32,969 nt of DNA from Entrophospora sp. SA101 (taxonomy: Eukaryota > Glomeromycota > Glomeromycetes > Entrophosporales > Entrophosporaceae), in contig CAUDNR010001101.1 in assembly GCA_958430865.1 (NCBI GenBank), forward strand, positions 25,003-57,971, read 5' to 3'. Every line of letters begins with the position of its first letter. Position 1 is the first letter of the stretch. Under the pieces are notes generated by a model. That model did no database searches, was not told the DNA's origin, and saw only the letters and a list, made by a program, of their open reading frames with translations. Of the stretch, positions 1 to 10,959 are shown piece by piece. A program made the position numbers and the translations under genes.

Positions 1-1
1 T

Positions 2-166
2 CAAAATAGTGTTAATTCTTTTGATGATTTGGACTTAGAAGAAAATGATGAAGGAGAAGATAACATAATTGAAACAAGCGATGATGAAAATATTTCTTTA
101 AACTCTAATATAGATTCAATTTTAAATAATCATTTATTATCATTTAAAATTTTAGGAGCTAAATAA
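2..166 (+). CDS. C-terminal end of an unknown acidic protein (5' end outside window)
   Basis: An open frame runs in from the left edge and ends at a TAA at 164-166, giving the last 54 residues. The stretch is rich in Asp, Glu, Asn and Ser, with acidic runs such as DLDLEENDEGED followed by SDDEN, and ends with a short hydrophobic tail, LLSFKILGAK. No catalytic motif is visible and I do not recognise the family. The composition is that of a disordered acidic C-terminus. The frame is open over its whole length and stops cleanly, so a real 3' exon is more likely than chance, but it is short and cannot be assigned a function. Confidence 0.4.
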   Translation, partial: QNSVNSFDDLDLEENDEGEDNIIETSDDENISLNSNIDSILNNHLLSFKILGAK

Positions 167-686
167 TGAATGTCTTTTTTTTTTTGTATTTTATTATTAT
201 TATTATATAGTTAATTTTATTTATTATTCATTTTTCTTAACATTAAATATTGTTAACGGTAAAATAAAAATTGCAAAAATTTTATTTTAGTAATGATCAT
301 CATTTTACACAAAATAAAATAAGCCAATCACAGGGAAAGCCCGCTATGTTGTACAAACCCCATATGCATATTCGATAAATTCCGAATTACAATAATAATA
401 TAATACTATATAACAATAACATCTCCCTCTTTAAGTCAAATTTTTTTATTCTTTAAATATTATTTTATTCTAAAGAATATCTATTATTATTAAAAAAAAT
501 TAATGCACATTAATAATATATATGTTTTGTATACATATATAGACCCTATGTAAAATTTTGTATATATGTATATAAAGGAAACAATATCTTTAAAATAATT
601 TTCATTTCATTTTCATTTTCATTTTCATTTTCATTTCATTTTTTTCAAAAATTTTTCAATTGTTAAAAAATAATTCCTCGCTTAAA
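167..686. other. AT-rich intergenic spacer
   Basis: There is no coding frame of note. The spacer holds poly-T/poly-A runs, a less AT-rich patch near 330-360 and a CATTTT microsatellite just before the next gene. It must contain the promoter of the CBS-PB1 gene, but no specific element can be pointed to. Confidence 0.5.
601..640 (+). repeat. CATTTT/CATTT microsatellite
   Basis: Six to seven units of TTTCAT / TTTTCAT lie about 45 bases upstream of the first ATG of the CBS-PB1 gene, probably in its 5' untranslated leader. Confidence 0.85.
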
Positions 687-3515
687 ATGAGAAATCCTTC
701 AATTGAGAGAAAGAGGTAAGTTTATTAATAGTTTTGAATAAAATTTTTATGTGCGTGTAACAAATTATAATAGGTCATAATGACATACACGTTTTTCATA
801 CCCCGAAAAAATTTTTAATTATATTAAATATTTAATATTAAAATATGAGCATGACGACGATCAAAAATAATTTTTTTATTTGTTTGGGAAAATATTTATA
901 TAAATTATAAGAATTTCAATTTAAAAAAATTTTTTTTAGAAAAAAAATACACCTTCTTTTAATATAGCAAAATAACATTATTATTATCATCTGTTATTTC
1001 ATAAAACAGATCACCACCAAAACCTAACATGTCAACAACACATTTTAGAACAAGAAAAACTTCTTCTCCAACACGTTACCCGTCATCTCATTCCCTAAAC
1101 GGGTATTTCCCAAACGGCAATAATAATGAGGTTGGTGATGGTGTAGCTCGTAAAAGAACCTCAAAAAAGGACGAGGTAATCTTACTCGTGACCATTATGA
1201 CATTTTCAATAATAATCCAATTTTCATGGTTTTTTTGTAACGACGTTTAATCTGTGATCTTTCTAAACCTTAATATTAGGCAATACGTAAAAAAGCAGAA
1301 TCAAATTTAGCTAAAAAGAATTCTCGTAGAAATTCAAGACCAATTCCATGTAACAAAAATGGAACAGTTTCCTCATTAAAGCCTTCACAAGCATTAACTG
1401 TCAGAGAAACAACTTTGGTGGTTGCAGCTTCACAACTTATGGCTGCGAAACGTGCCGATTGTGTATTGGTTATAGATGAAGAGGAACAATTGTCCGGAAT
1501 ATTTACTGCAAAAGATTTAGCATTTAGAGTGGTGGGGGATGGTTTAGATGCTAAAACTACTACCGTAAAACAGATCATGACTACCGATCCAATGTGTGTA
1601 AGAAGTGATACATCTGCCACTGATGCTCTTAATACAATGGTTAAAAAAGGCTTTAGACATCTTGTAAGCATATTAATAATAGTTATAATGATAAAAATTA
1701 TTATTATTTAAAAATCATTATATTCATTTTTTTATATTTATCATTAATAACAACAATAGCCTGTGTGTAATGAAGATGGTGATGTTGTGGGTCTTTTGGA
1801 TATTACTAAATGTTTATATGAAGCTTTGGAAAAGATGGAGCGCGCATATGGTTCATCCAAAAAATTATATGATGCTCTTGAAGGTGTTGAAAAGGAGTGG
1901 TCGTCGGGTCAAGTGTCTCCCATAATGCAATATATGTCGGTTCTACGTGAAAAAATGGCATGTCCTGATTTGACAAGCGTTTTGGATGGTTCAGTGCCTG
2001 CTGAAGTTGGTTTGAAAACTACTGTAAGAGATGCTGCTAGAATGATGAGACAATTTCGTACAACTGCTGTTTTGGTAATGGAGAATAATATGATTGCTGG
2101 GATTTTCACTAGCAAGGATATTGTATTAAGAGTAATTGCTGCAGGATTGGACCCTTCTACTTGTAGCGTTGTGAGAGTAATGACTCCACATCCCGATACT
2201 GCTCCTCCTATGACCAGTATTTTGCAAGCATTAAAAAAAATGCACGGTGAGTATCATCAATTTATTATAGTGATAATTATAACTCCTTATATAAAGCGAG
2301 TTTGTTTATTAAAATATATGTGCTTAATGCTGAGTATCATAAATATTTTAAAACAACAATTCTCGTCATCCTACAGGAGAATAATAAATATTTGGGTTCA
2401 ATTTTCAAATTTTAATTGATATATATATTGATTATGATATTATTAAAAATATTGAATCTACAAATATATTTATATTTATATTTATATTTATATTTATATT
2501 TATATTTATCTATCCATTATTTTATTTATGTAAATATATTAGATGGTCATTACCTTAATTTACCGGTAGTAGAAGGCACAACTATTATAGGAATGGTGGA
2601 TGTTTTAAAATTAACATACGCAACATTGGAACAGGTACATACATACATACATACATACATATTTATTCTTTTCCAGAAAATAATAATATTTTTTTTAATT
2701 AGATGTATTCAATGCAAAATCAAGAAAATGGTGGATCGGATAATGGTTCAGGTCCTATGTGGAACAAATTTTGGAATTCAGTAAATGGAGAAAACGGTGA
2801 TGACAACGACTCTGTAATATCAGATTCACTAGCTCCTTCACAAAGCGCATCAAATATACCACCTGCTTCACCGAATATGCGTAATAATAGTGTCCGTAAT
2901 TCAGGCAATGTTTCTCCAGTACCTGAAATTCATCCCGGTGAATCTGCCTCAGTAATTGATGATAACTCGGCTGTTTCATTTCCTCATTGCCATGCTGAAA
3001 ACTTTTTCACCTTTAAGTTTAAAGCTCCAAATGGTAAATCACATCGTTTCACTGTTAATTACTTAAGCCTTGATAATATACGTTCAACTGTATTATCGAA
3101 ACTTCCATCATCTGTAAAAGATTTCACGATTTCATATGTCGATGATGATGAAGATCATGTAACTATCTCAACAGAGGATGATGTACTTGATGCTGTTAAA
3201 ATTGCTCAACGTCAAAATTCATCGAAAGTCATTTTATTTATTAATGAAATCAAAGAAAATAGGAAATCGTCATCATCATCAGTTGCTTCTTCGCCAAGAT
3301 CCAGAGCTATAAATAATGATGATTATTTTGAAAATGAGGATGACGAGGATGATTTTAGTATTAACACCAATAAAAGAAAAAGAAAATCTCAATTATTTGT
3401 AAATAAAGGTGACGATGATTTTAATCTTACAATTCCAAAGGATTTATTATTACCTGGCGCGCTTGTAACTCTTGCAATTATAATAGTGGGTGTTTTTGCT
3501 ATTTCGAGGAAATAA
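687..3515 (+). CDS. CBS-domain and PB1-domain protein with C-terminal membrane anchor
   Basis: Exons read as 687-715, 1010-1175, 1280-1663, 1760-2246, 2543-2634 and 2703-3515, with GT...AG introns and matching phases, giving about 656 residues. I chose the ATG at 687 because its donor (AG|GTAAGT) joins in phase to the acceptor at 1009 and keeps an open frame through the later ATG at 1029, which is the alternative start. Residues ~85-230 and ~250-385 form two Bateman modules, each a pair of CBS repeats with motifs such as GIFTAKDLAFRVV and GIFTSKDIVLRVI. A PB1 domain follows at ~487-566 (FTFKFKAPNGKSHRF...). The last ~23 residues are a hydrophobic helix followed by SRK, typical of a tail-anchored protein. 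The same architecture occurs in fungal CBS-PB1 proteins such as S. pombe Mug70. CBS pairs usually bind adenine nucleotides and PB1 pairs with other PB1 domains. The biological role is unknown. Confidence 0.9.
2464..2509 (+). repeat. TATATT hexanucleotide microsatellite in an intron
   Basis: About seven tandem ATATTT units lie in the fourth intron of the CBS-PB1 gene. The following intron begins with a short ACAT run (2636-2660) immediately after the donor GT. Confidence 0.8.
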
Positions 3516-3954
3516 TAACAATAGCAAAATGAATTGGTTTTATAATTTTATTTTATGCATATAGAAAACGGATTATTTCTTAAAAATAATAACAACAATA
3601 GTAGATTGTATTTTAAAGGTTCTTTTTATGACATTGACTCATATATTTATCTACCAGCATTTATATTCTTAACATATTAACAATTGTATTAATTTTATAA
3701 TAATAATTATTATCCTTCACATAACATTCATTTAATAATACATTCATTCAATTAAATTCATTTATTCATTTTTTTTTTCATGTATATAAATATAAAATCC
3801 ACTTATTATTATTAATTAATTGCTTTTTTTTTAAAAAAAAAGAACAATATATTTTGTATTTCTCTGCCTTTTTTTTTAATAATTAGTTATTTTAATTTTT
3901 GATTTTAATTATTATTTTTTTGAAGATTGAGAATTATTAACTAATTTAAAATTT
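3516..3954. other. Spacer between convergent gene ends
   Basis: AT-rich sequence between the stop codons of two genes that face each other (CBS-PB1 plus, NOC3 minus). It must hold both polyadenylation regions. Homopolymer T and A runs are the only structure seen. Confidence 0.5.
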
Positions 3955-6900
3955 TTAATTTTTTGGTTTGTAATTCATCAACAGTTTTGCTTTAGATCTA
4001 ATTTTTGGGTCATAGTGATTCTATCAATTAATTAAATATTGTGTGTAATTAATTAATAATAAAAAATATTTTTTCAATTGTTTCAAAAAAAAATTTTTTT
4101 TCATGCTTACTTCAAGTAAACTTAGTTCCCATAAACTTGTAGCAAAAGGATTGCATAATTCTGGATCATTTAAATCAGGTTTATAAATTCCGTTGGTAAT
4201 CTTATCTTCTGATGATAAAAATGTTTCCAAACAAATTTGTCTTTTGATCATTTTCTCTATTGTATTTAAACATTTTAAAACTGTTTCATTTGACCAATTT
4301 AAACTTGCAATTGATAATCTTTTTAGAAAAGATGCTGATCTGTTAATAGGAATCTATATTCATTTTTAATCATAAAGGATCATTAAGATGTTTTCTCTGA
4401 TCAAATAAAAATTACAAATAGGCTATAAATAGATATTACTTGTCTGTATTTAAAAAACATAAATTCAAATCCTCTCATTAATAATTCTTGTTCACTTGTT
4501 AAACTAATTTCATTACTAATTTTTATTTTTCCCAATTCGTCATCGTCGTCGTCGTCGTCGTCACCATCATTCTCCACCATTTCTGATTTTCTTATTTTAG
4601 AATCAAGGTTTGGATTCAAAGCAAGTGGTAATATTATTGTGTAGAATTGTTTATAAAAATCTTGTAAATCTATATTCAATGCCTCTCCTATTAATTTAAT
4701 TAATTAATTAATTAATTAATTTTAATTATAATATTACAGAAAAAATTAAAAAAGCGTATTCATTCTACCTTGACCAGAAAGTAATTGAAATGTTGTAATG
4801 ATGCATAACAAACATTTACGTGTATCAATTCTTTCCATACCAGAATTACCAACAACTTTTATTTTTCTATTCTTTGTCACCGCCATATTCTCTTCTTCCG
4901 GTATACAGTCAACCATTATTTTTTTTAAAACTTCTAATAAATCATTAAAAAAATCGATATTTATCAAATGTGAAAATCTACACAATTTTCAAAAAAATTT
5001 ATTATTGTTATTAATTAAATTTTTAAAATTTTAAAGCCTTTTTGATGTAATACGAACTTTGCTAATCCTTCCAAAACTGGTAACAATAAATTTGAACCGT
5101 TTGCATGTTTTAATATTCTAAAATATGTTATAAACACTAATTTCAAAGTTTCAGTTTGCTTTTTTTTTAAAAAATAAAAAATAAGTCATTTTTTCTTAAT
5201 TTGTAAATTAAACAAAATTCTATCTCAAATCAAATCGATCCTCTCTTACTTACTCTATTTTCTTTTTCCTTTTTATCAACAACTGCCTCGACCTCTTTCA
5301 TTTCAATTTCTTTTTTCTTCTTTTCTTTTTCCCATTTTCTCGTTTTTCTTGATAAATGCTTTTTTGATGCCAACTTATTTTCCATTTTTCTTTTTTTCTT
5401 ACCAATTTTATCATCACCATCGTCATCATTATTATTCATTTTATAATTTAATTCTTCTTTTAATCTTAAATGCAAAAATGATCTAAGTATCTGTATATAA
5501 TAATAATAATATATTTATTAATATTATATATTCATTGATTTTCTCTTCCTCTGCATATATGACTAACCTCTTCATGAACAATATAATTTTTAAATTTAAA
5601 CATTTTTGTCATCAATTTAACTGCGTCCAAACTCGCTTCTCCTGACTCATCATTCTTAAATAATTCAATTATAGAATCGCAACAAATCGCTGTCATCTAC
5701 AACAAGGAAATAAACTAATTAATAATAATAATCATAATAATATTTAGTATTTATATATAGCACACACATAAACTTACCTTAGTAAAAGTTTTTTTACTCA
5801 TCCTTCCAATAATAATGTTCATCAAGTTTAATCTAAAATTAAAATGAGTAACAGATGTCAACAATTCACATACACATCTTAATGCAGTGACAACTAGGGA
5901 TTTTTGATCCTTCACATTCCTATCATTATCATTGTTATTTGTCGGGTTTTTTGAGTTTTCTGCAAGGAAAAATTTTTTTTTAATTATTTTATAAGTATTT
6001 TAGAAGACAAGAGTCTTGGTATTTTTTCCAGAAATCATTAAATAAAAAAAGAATACCTTTTATATAGTCCTCAAGTAAATTCAAATATTTCTGATAATTT
6101 GATAATAAATCTTGTTCATAATTTCGTAACTTTTTAACTTCTTTAGATACCTTAATTGGAATATTAAATTGCCGTCATCATTATCATTATCATCATCATA
6201 ATTATTATAACATGTCTTTTTTTTTAACAAAATCTTTTTTTGATACCTTAACAGCTTTTTCTTTATCGGTTAATTGTCTTATCCGATATCTAATATATAT
6301 ATATATTGTATATACATAATTAATTATTTAAATACATATTTAAATCATTAAATAATAATTAAATAAAATATTTGTCATTTTACCCTGGTATTATATCTTT
6401 ATAAACTACTAATTGAGTCAAAAGTGCCAATTTTCTTATTTTGATATTATCATCCATTGCAATATCTCTTAATTTCTTTAGTTTACCAATCTAATCAAAT
6501 AATTCAAATAATAATAAATCACATGTTTTTTTTTAAAAAGAAATAAACATAATTTATTTTTATTATTACATTAGTTTCAGGATCTTCTAAAATCTTTTTA
6601 GCAATTTGTCCCAATTCTTTTTTCTTTTGAATAATATATTCCTTTTTGGTTATTACTTTTTCCTTCTGATCATCATCAGCCATAATTTCTTTTTCATCAT
6701 CATCTTTTTCATTTTCTTCTTTATCCTCCTCGTCCATTTTCATCAATTCATCCACATTGCCAACTATCATCTCATCATTATTTTCTAATCAAATCATAAA
6801 ATCAGTAATTAATAAATTGGTAAAATTGATATATTTTTTGGAATATATAAGATTTTTTTTTTGACACCTAGAATTTTGTGTTGGAGTTTTCCATCAGGTA

Positions 6901-6994
6901 ATTTAATTGGAAGTTTTTTAGATTCTTTAATTATCCAATTTTTATTAACTCTTGGTAGTTTTTCATATTCTTGTTCGTTATCTGAGTAGTCCAT
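3955..6994 (-). CDS. NOC3: Nucleolar complex protein 3 (Noc3), ribosome biogenesis / replication licensing
   Basis: Thirteen exons, all with consistent phase: 6994-6868, 6784-6570, 6490-6384, 6289-6247, 6150-6057, 5959-5778, 5696-5568, 5490-5254, 5158-5058, 4977-4769, 4687-4440, 4353-4111 and 4020-3955. They give 666 residues, close to yeast Noc3 (663). Diagnostic stretches are [12 protein letters not shown] at the N-terminus, [19 protein letters not shown] (NOC3p domain), [12 protein letters not shown] across an intron, [17 protein letters not shown] opening the CBF/Mak21-type domain, and [13 protein letters not shown] with [11 protein letters not shown] near the end. The family works with Noc2 in 60S pre-ribosome maturation and export from the nucleolus, and in yeast also in pre-replicative complex loading. 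An acidic Glu/Asp/Lys insert lies near residues 45-85 and a run of Asp codons (GAC/GAT repeats, ~4540-4562) in exon 11. The C-terminus is shorter than in animals, and an extra basic N-terminal exon could have been missed. Confidence 0.93.
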
Positions 6995-7452
6995 TTTTTT
7001 TTTTTTACATGAAAAATTTTTTTTAAATATATTTATATTATTCTAATTTATCACGGTGACATTATCTGGTAATGCGGATTATACCATAAATGGTATTTCC
7101 TGATTTATAAGTGATAAACGTTCTGGGAGAAATTTTAGAATGTTACGACCCGTTAAGACCTTATCTGGATGAAAAAATTTTATAAAAGATTAATAAATAG
7201 ATAAAATAAATAAATTACATTACCCAAGGTATAGCAATACTAAAACCATACAAAAATGAACTTTAAGGAACCAATTCTCCATTCCCAATTGCATACAACT
7301 GCGAGTCTTAAAAATATTTTTCGAATTATATCCAACATATCAAGTTTAAAAAAAACACATCTAATTTATGCACCACCCCACAAATAATGCGAGATAGGCT
7401 AGCATTGGTTCATTGTTCTTTTTTTCAGAATTCTTTATTATTCGTGGCAGTA

Positions 7453-7745
7453 GAATTATACATGATATGGTAATTAGCTAATTACCGTAAATACGTAATT
7501 CGTAATTAACGTAATTAATTACCACGTTCACTCTTTAAAAACGTAATTACGTAATTAATTACGGGCGACAAATTAATTACTATTGTGAAAATTTTCTATG
7601 CAAACCATTGTTAACACTATACATGAGATGGTAACTGCATAATTACCGTAGGTACGTAATTATCGTAATTAATTACCATTTTCCTTTTTAAAAACATAAT
7701 TACGAAATTAATTATGAATAACAACGAATTAATTATTGGAAATAC
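7453..7745. repeat. Tandem duplication of a palindrome-rich TAATTA module
   Basis: Two diverged copies of a ~130-145 bp unit start near 7453 and 7615. Both open with TATACATGAKATGGTAA and carry the same order of GTAATTAATTACC-type palindromes, a TTTAAAAAC block and a second TAATTAATTA block. Each copy is rich in self-complementary GGTAATTA/TAATTACC sequence, so either could fold into a hairpin. A decayed non-autonomous transposon or duplicated palindromic repeat is plausible. No coding capacity is seen. Confidence 0.7.
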
Positions 7746-7755
7746 CATAATACAA

Positions 7756-7839
7756 GTCACTCCCGTTATAACAACACTCTCTGTACAAACAAAAAATGTC
7801 AGTATGACGAGAATGTCATTATAACGGGAGTTATACTGT
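7756..7839 (-). mobile_element. Pogo-like transposon end with inverted CTCCCGTTATAA motifs
   Basis: ACTCCCGTTATAA at 7760-7772 is exactly inverted at 7820-7832, and the outer side reads TATACTGTA. On the minus strand this is a TACAGTATAACTCCCGTTAT start. CAG next to a TA, followed by CTCCCGTTATAA, resembles terminal and subterminal repeats of pogo/Tigger-type elements. There is only ~80 bp and no transposase nearby, so this is either a solo end or a very short MITE. Confidence 0.45.
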
Positions 7840-8091
7840 AACAAAACCCACATTGTGACACACAGGGTTCAAAATTAGTATATATATCAGTAATAATATG
7901 AAATCATAAACAGGACCTTTGATTGGAAAGTCAATTCAAATTGAGATTTTTATGCAGCTAAAACATTGTTTGAAACTTTATTTACAATCTTTGTATATTC
8001 CTTAATTTAATAAATTTTTTGTTTTTCAACTGTAAACAAATAAAATAAAATAAATTGTTAAGACACTGTCTTTTAAAAATGAAAAAAAAAT

Positions 8092-10533
8092 TCATTCAAA
8101 ACAAGGAAGATAGGATAATCCATCAGCAGGAGTTGGTGATTGAGGATCTTGACTATTTTTTAGATAATCTTTAGTGGATTTTTCTGGTGAGCATTGAACT
8201 GTATTCACCTTTATATAACTAGCATCATTTAAATGTCTATTTATTTTATTCATTTTTCTGGCAGTTGAAAGTACCTCACTCTGTTGTAATAATAAAAGTC
8301 ATCATTAGTATCAAGAAAGAATATCTATGAATGAACATTCATTACTAATTCTTACCTGAAAACACATTAATTCAACCATATTTGTTGCAAAAATTTCAAA
8401 ATCATCAAAAGAAACTGGTATTTTTATGGATAGGAATTGATTAAGAAGATATATTGAAGGAAGTGGTCTACTCAAATACTTAATATTAATATATCCATCT
8501 ATAGAGAAAATATTTAGTTATACATATGTAAACAAACAGTATTTTTCTATCATGGACTTCTACTTACTGACTGACTGGATAATATAAACTCTTGCAATTT
8601 CCTTTGATACTGTTTTTAATAAATCATTTAAAATCCTCATTGCATTTCTACATAATTTCACATGATCATCACCTTTTTTTTCTGTTGCTTTTTTTCCTTT
8701 AGAGAATTCAATCAATACAATTGCTTTATTAGTTTTCTTTGTTTTAATCACTTTTAATACACCATCAAATTTATGCTTTTTAGTAGAGGGTGTTGTCAAT
8801 TCAATCCTAGTGAAATAAATAGAGAATTAGTAGTGGCAAAAAAATCAAATGAATTAAAATTCACAATTGATATTCACCATCCAAGATCTAACATATCACT
8901 ATGCATTCTAAATAGCCTTGAAATTATATAAACAATAGTGTCAATGGAATAGGTCCTTTCAAGGTTGCCATAATTTGATTCATTTGAGACTGGTGCCTCC
9001 AATCTAACAGAGCTATTAATATTAACAAAGTTAGAAATAATGCAAAGGTTGGTTTGCATGTGTGAAAACACTTACCAATGTGTCATAATTTGTTGTGCTA
9101 TATCATAATCCTCATTATAGTAAGGATCAAATCTACCATCAATAAAACTTTTCCTTACCAAGGTTGGGACCCAAGCCCTTTTGCAATATTTTTCATTAAA
9201 TTGATTAATGTATTCTTTAAATTCCTTTGTTTGATCCTGCCATTCCTGCTTTCTCAGCACACCATTTAACCAATTTAATTCTTCTTTGTCAAATTTTGAT
9301 TGAATTAGAAAATATATCTTTTTATCAGAAACCTCTAGAATCCCATTAAGCAATAAAGAATCCATATGTGTTTTCTTTGAAAATTTTTCTTTTTCTTGAG
9401 CTTTTCTTAAAATCGTAGTTAATTTACCAGAAATTTTAATTTCAAACTAGAAGATTATGCAGGGTGAGCATATAAAGAAAGAGATTAAATATTATGATTA
9501 AAATCACCAAGTTGCAGAAGCCATTTTACATTAAAAGAAAGTCAATAATACCTCTGTAAGATTTTCCCCTACATGTTCAATAACTTCTAAACCATTCTCT
9601 CCATCTTCTTCAGAAATCGCCTTAGTTGTTTTTATCTGTATGAAAATATAAATGTTAAAAAAGCAAGGATTTTTTGTAAGTTGAAACATTATCTGCAGGT
9701 TACATCTGTGCTGACCTTTTTATTAATCTTCTCAGAACAAATTTCGCCACTATTCAATGTTCGCTTTTCATAATTTGAAATAAAATTTAATTTTTGTTCC
9801 TCAATTAAATCATGTGCTTTATTATTTGATATCGATCTATCAACAATGAACTGAATCTGTAAGCCATTATCAAAAACAGAATTAATAATGCACCCAACCT
9901 TGGAATTTGACATAAATAACCATTATACATACCTCAGTTTGTTTCATCTGAAATTCACCTCTTTCAATTTCTACATCTAACCAAAATCTTTTAACCTCCT
10001 CATTTTGTGTTTGATCCTTACAAAAAGATAATAACAAAAATGATTAGTAAACTTGCTCCAAAACAGTGACAGCAAAGGCAGGTCCTTGGAGGCTACAAAA
10101 GAAACGCGCTCTTGGTACCAAGAACATGCCCTGGTCCTTCATGCAGATTTAGGATGAAGCCCATCAGATTGCATCTGTAACTAGCCTGAGCATGCCAGGC
10201 CGCTTAGATGGTTGTTTAGACAATGAAATTAAAATAAAAATATATTTTGCTATCACCTCATTTTTCAATATTAAACTTAAACTATACTGACCAGCATTCC
10301 ATCTTTTTTGAGTTTATTTGCAACCATAATCCATTTTTCATCTTTAGATATTTGTGCAATATATGATAGAAATTTTGAGATGAGTGCATGTTCAGCAGAT
10401 TTATTGTATGTAAAATCTTGTTTGATACTACGAAATCGAAGTATTGAAATGAGTGTAAGGTTATTTTTGTCTAAATAATCTTCAAATCCTTCAAATTTCA
10501 AATTGTAATAATATTTCTGACATTTTTGACGCT
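8092..10533 (-). CDS. Lineage-specific protein with a PD-(D/E)XK nuclease-like domain (5' end unresolved)
   Basis: Nine phase-consistent exons: 10533-10292, 10016-9933, 9856-9716, 9635-9552, 9446-9076, 9012-8878, 8806-8568, 8498-8356 and 8280-8092, ending in TGA. Together they encode ~541 residues. The first exon opens at an acceptor with no usable Met, so a 5' exon is missing or lost. Exons 1-5 are charged and partly helical. The C-terminal half has the pattern W-I-E ... KFDG ... AIVLIEFSKG ... DDHVKLCRNAMRIL ... RVYIIQ ... YINIKYLSRPLP, that is an acidic residue, strand, E-x-S/K and a helix, as in the restriction-endonuclease fold. I know this pattern as an expanded family in Rhizophagus proteomes, from memory only. 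In place of the usual E-x-K there is E-F-S-K, so activity is uncertain. Its neighbour at 10960 is a decayed relative in divergent orientation. Confidence 0.65.
10071..10215. other. GC-richer island inside an intron
   Basis: About 145 bases with roughly balanced composition (e.g. CTTGGTACCAAG, GCATGCCAGGCCGC) sit inside the first intron of the PD-(D/E)XK-like gene, in a background that is overwhelmingly A+T. There is no clear open frame or tRNA arms. An inserted short mobile sequence or foreign fragment is possible. Confidence 0.5.
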
Positions 10534-10555
10534 CTGTAATATTAACAATAAAATA

Positions 10556-10642
10556 AAAAAACGCGTAACAATAATAATAATAAAATGCGTAACAATAATA
10601 ATAAAAAAACGCGTAACAACAATAATAAAAAAACGCGGTAAC
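10556..10642 (+). repeat. Tandem ACGCGTAACAATAATAA repeat
   Basis: About three and a half copies of a ~25 bp unit, (A/T)(A)CGCGTAACAATAATAATAAA. Three or more copies carry ACGCGT or a one-base variant. The repeat lies just upstream of the first recognised exon of the minus-strand gene, between the two divergent relatives. ACGCGT is the MluI cell-cycle box bound by fungal MBF, but whether it functions here is unknown. Confidence 0.75.
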
Positions 10643-10959
10643 AGCTTTTTTTATTGGCTGTTGTTTGTAGACAACATTCCAATTCCGGCATTATTGGTCA
10701 CAATAACTCAGTGAACTCAATTTTTATTATTAAACAATACAATTGAGAGATTCTTTAATAGAGAATTGCTTTTATGTGAGCAAATAACCTTGAATGATGA
10801 TTTGGACAATAATAATATTACTTCAAAGTGTTAAAAGGGAAAAAAAATAATGAATAGGAAAAAACGGAGGTTGAATGACTAATTCACACTGGCAAGAAAA
10901 CCCCCAAATTAATATCCCTAATCTTTTCTTCTTTTTATATTAATATATGGTATATTCAG

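Larger units (their letters stand above)
6995..8091. other. Repeat-containing intergenic region
   Basis: The upstream spacer of NOC3 and the 3' flank of the next gene. No gene is seen. It contains a palindrome-rich tandem duplication and a pogo-like transposon end, listed separately; the rest is AT-rich and featureless. Confidence 0.5.

Noticed and set aside
4540..4562. GTC/GAC trinucleotide run as a CRISPR-like or regulatory repeat
   Set aside because: It is an in-frame poly-Asp codon run in NOC3 exon 11.
4798..5034. Plus-strand open frame over the NOC3 locus
   Set aside because: It is the antisense of NOC3 exon 10 and the intron upstream of it. The minus strand has conserved family motifs and consistent splice phases.
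6606..6788. Plus-strand hydrophobic Phe/Ile-rich frame that could look like membrane segments
   Set aside because: Antisense of a Lys/Glu/Asp-rich coding exon of NOC3; the hydrophobicity follows from reverse-complementing acidic and lysine codons.
10526..10714. Plus-strand frame with repeated IIIKKRVT units as a possible repeat protein
   Set aside because: It is simply the translation of the 25-bp ACGCGT tandem repeat and does not extend into recognisable coding sequence.
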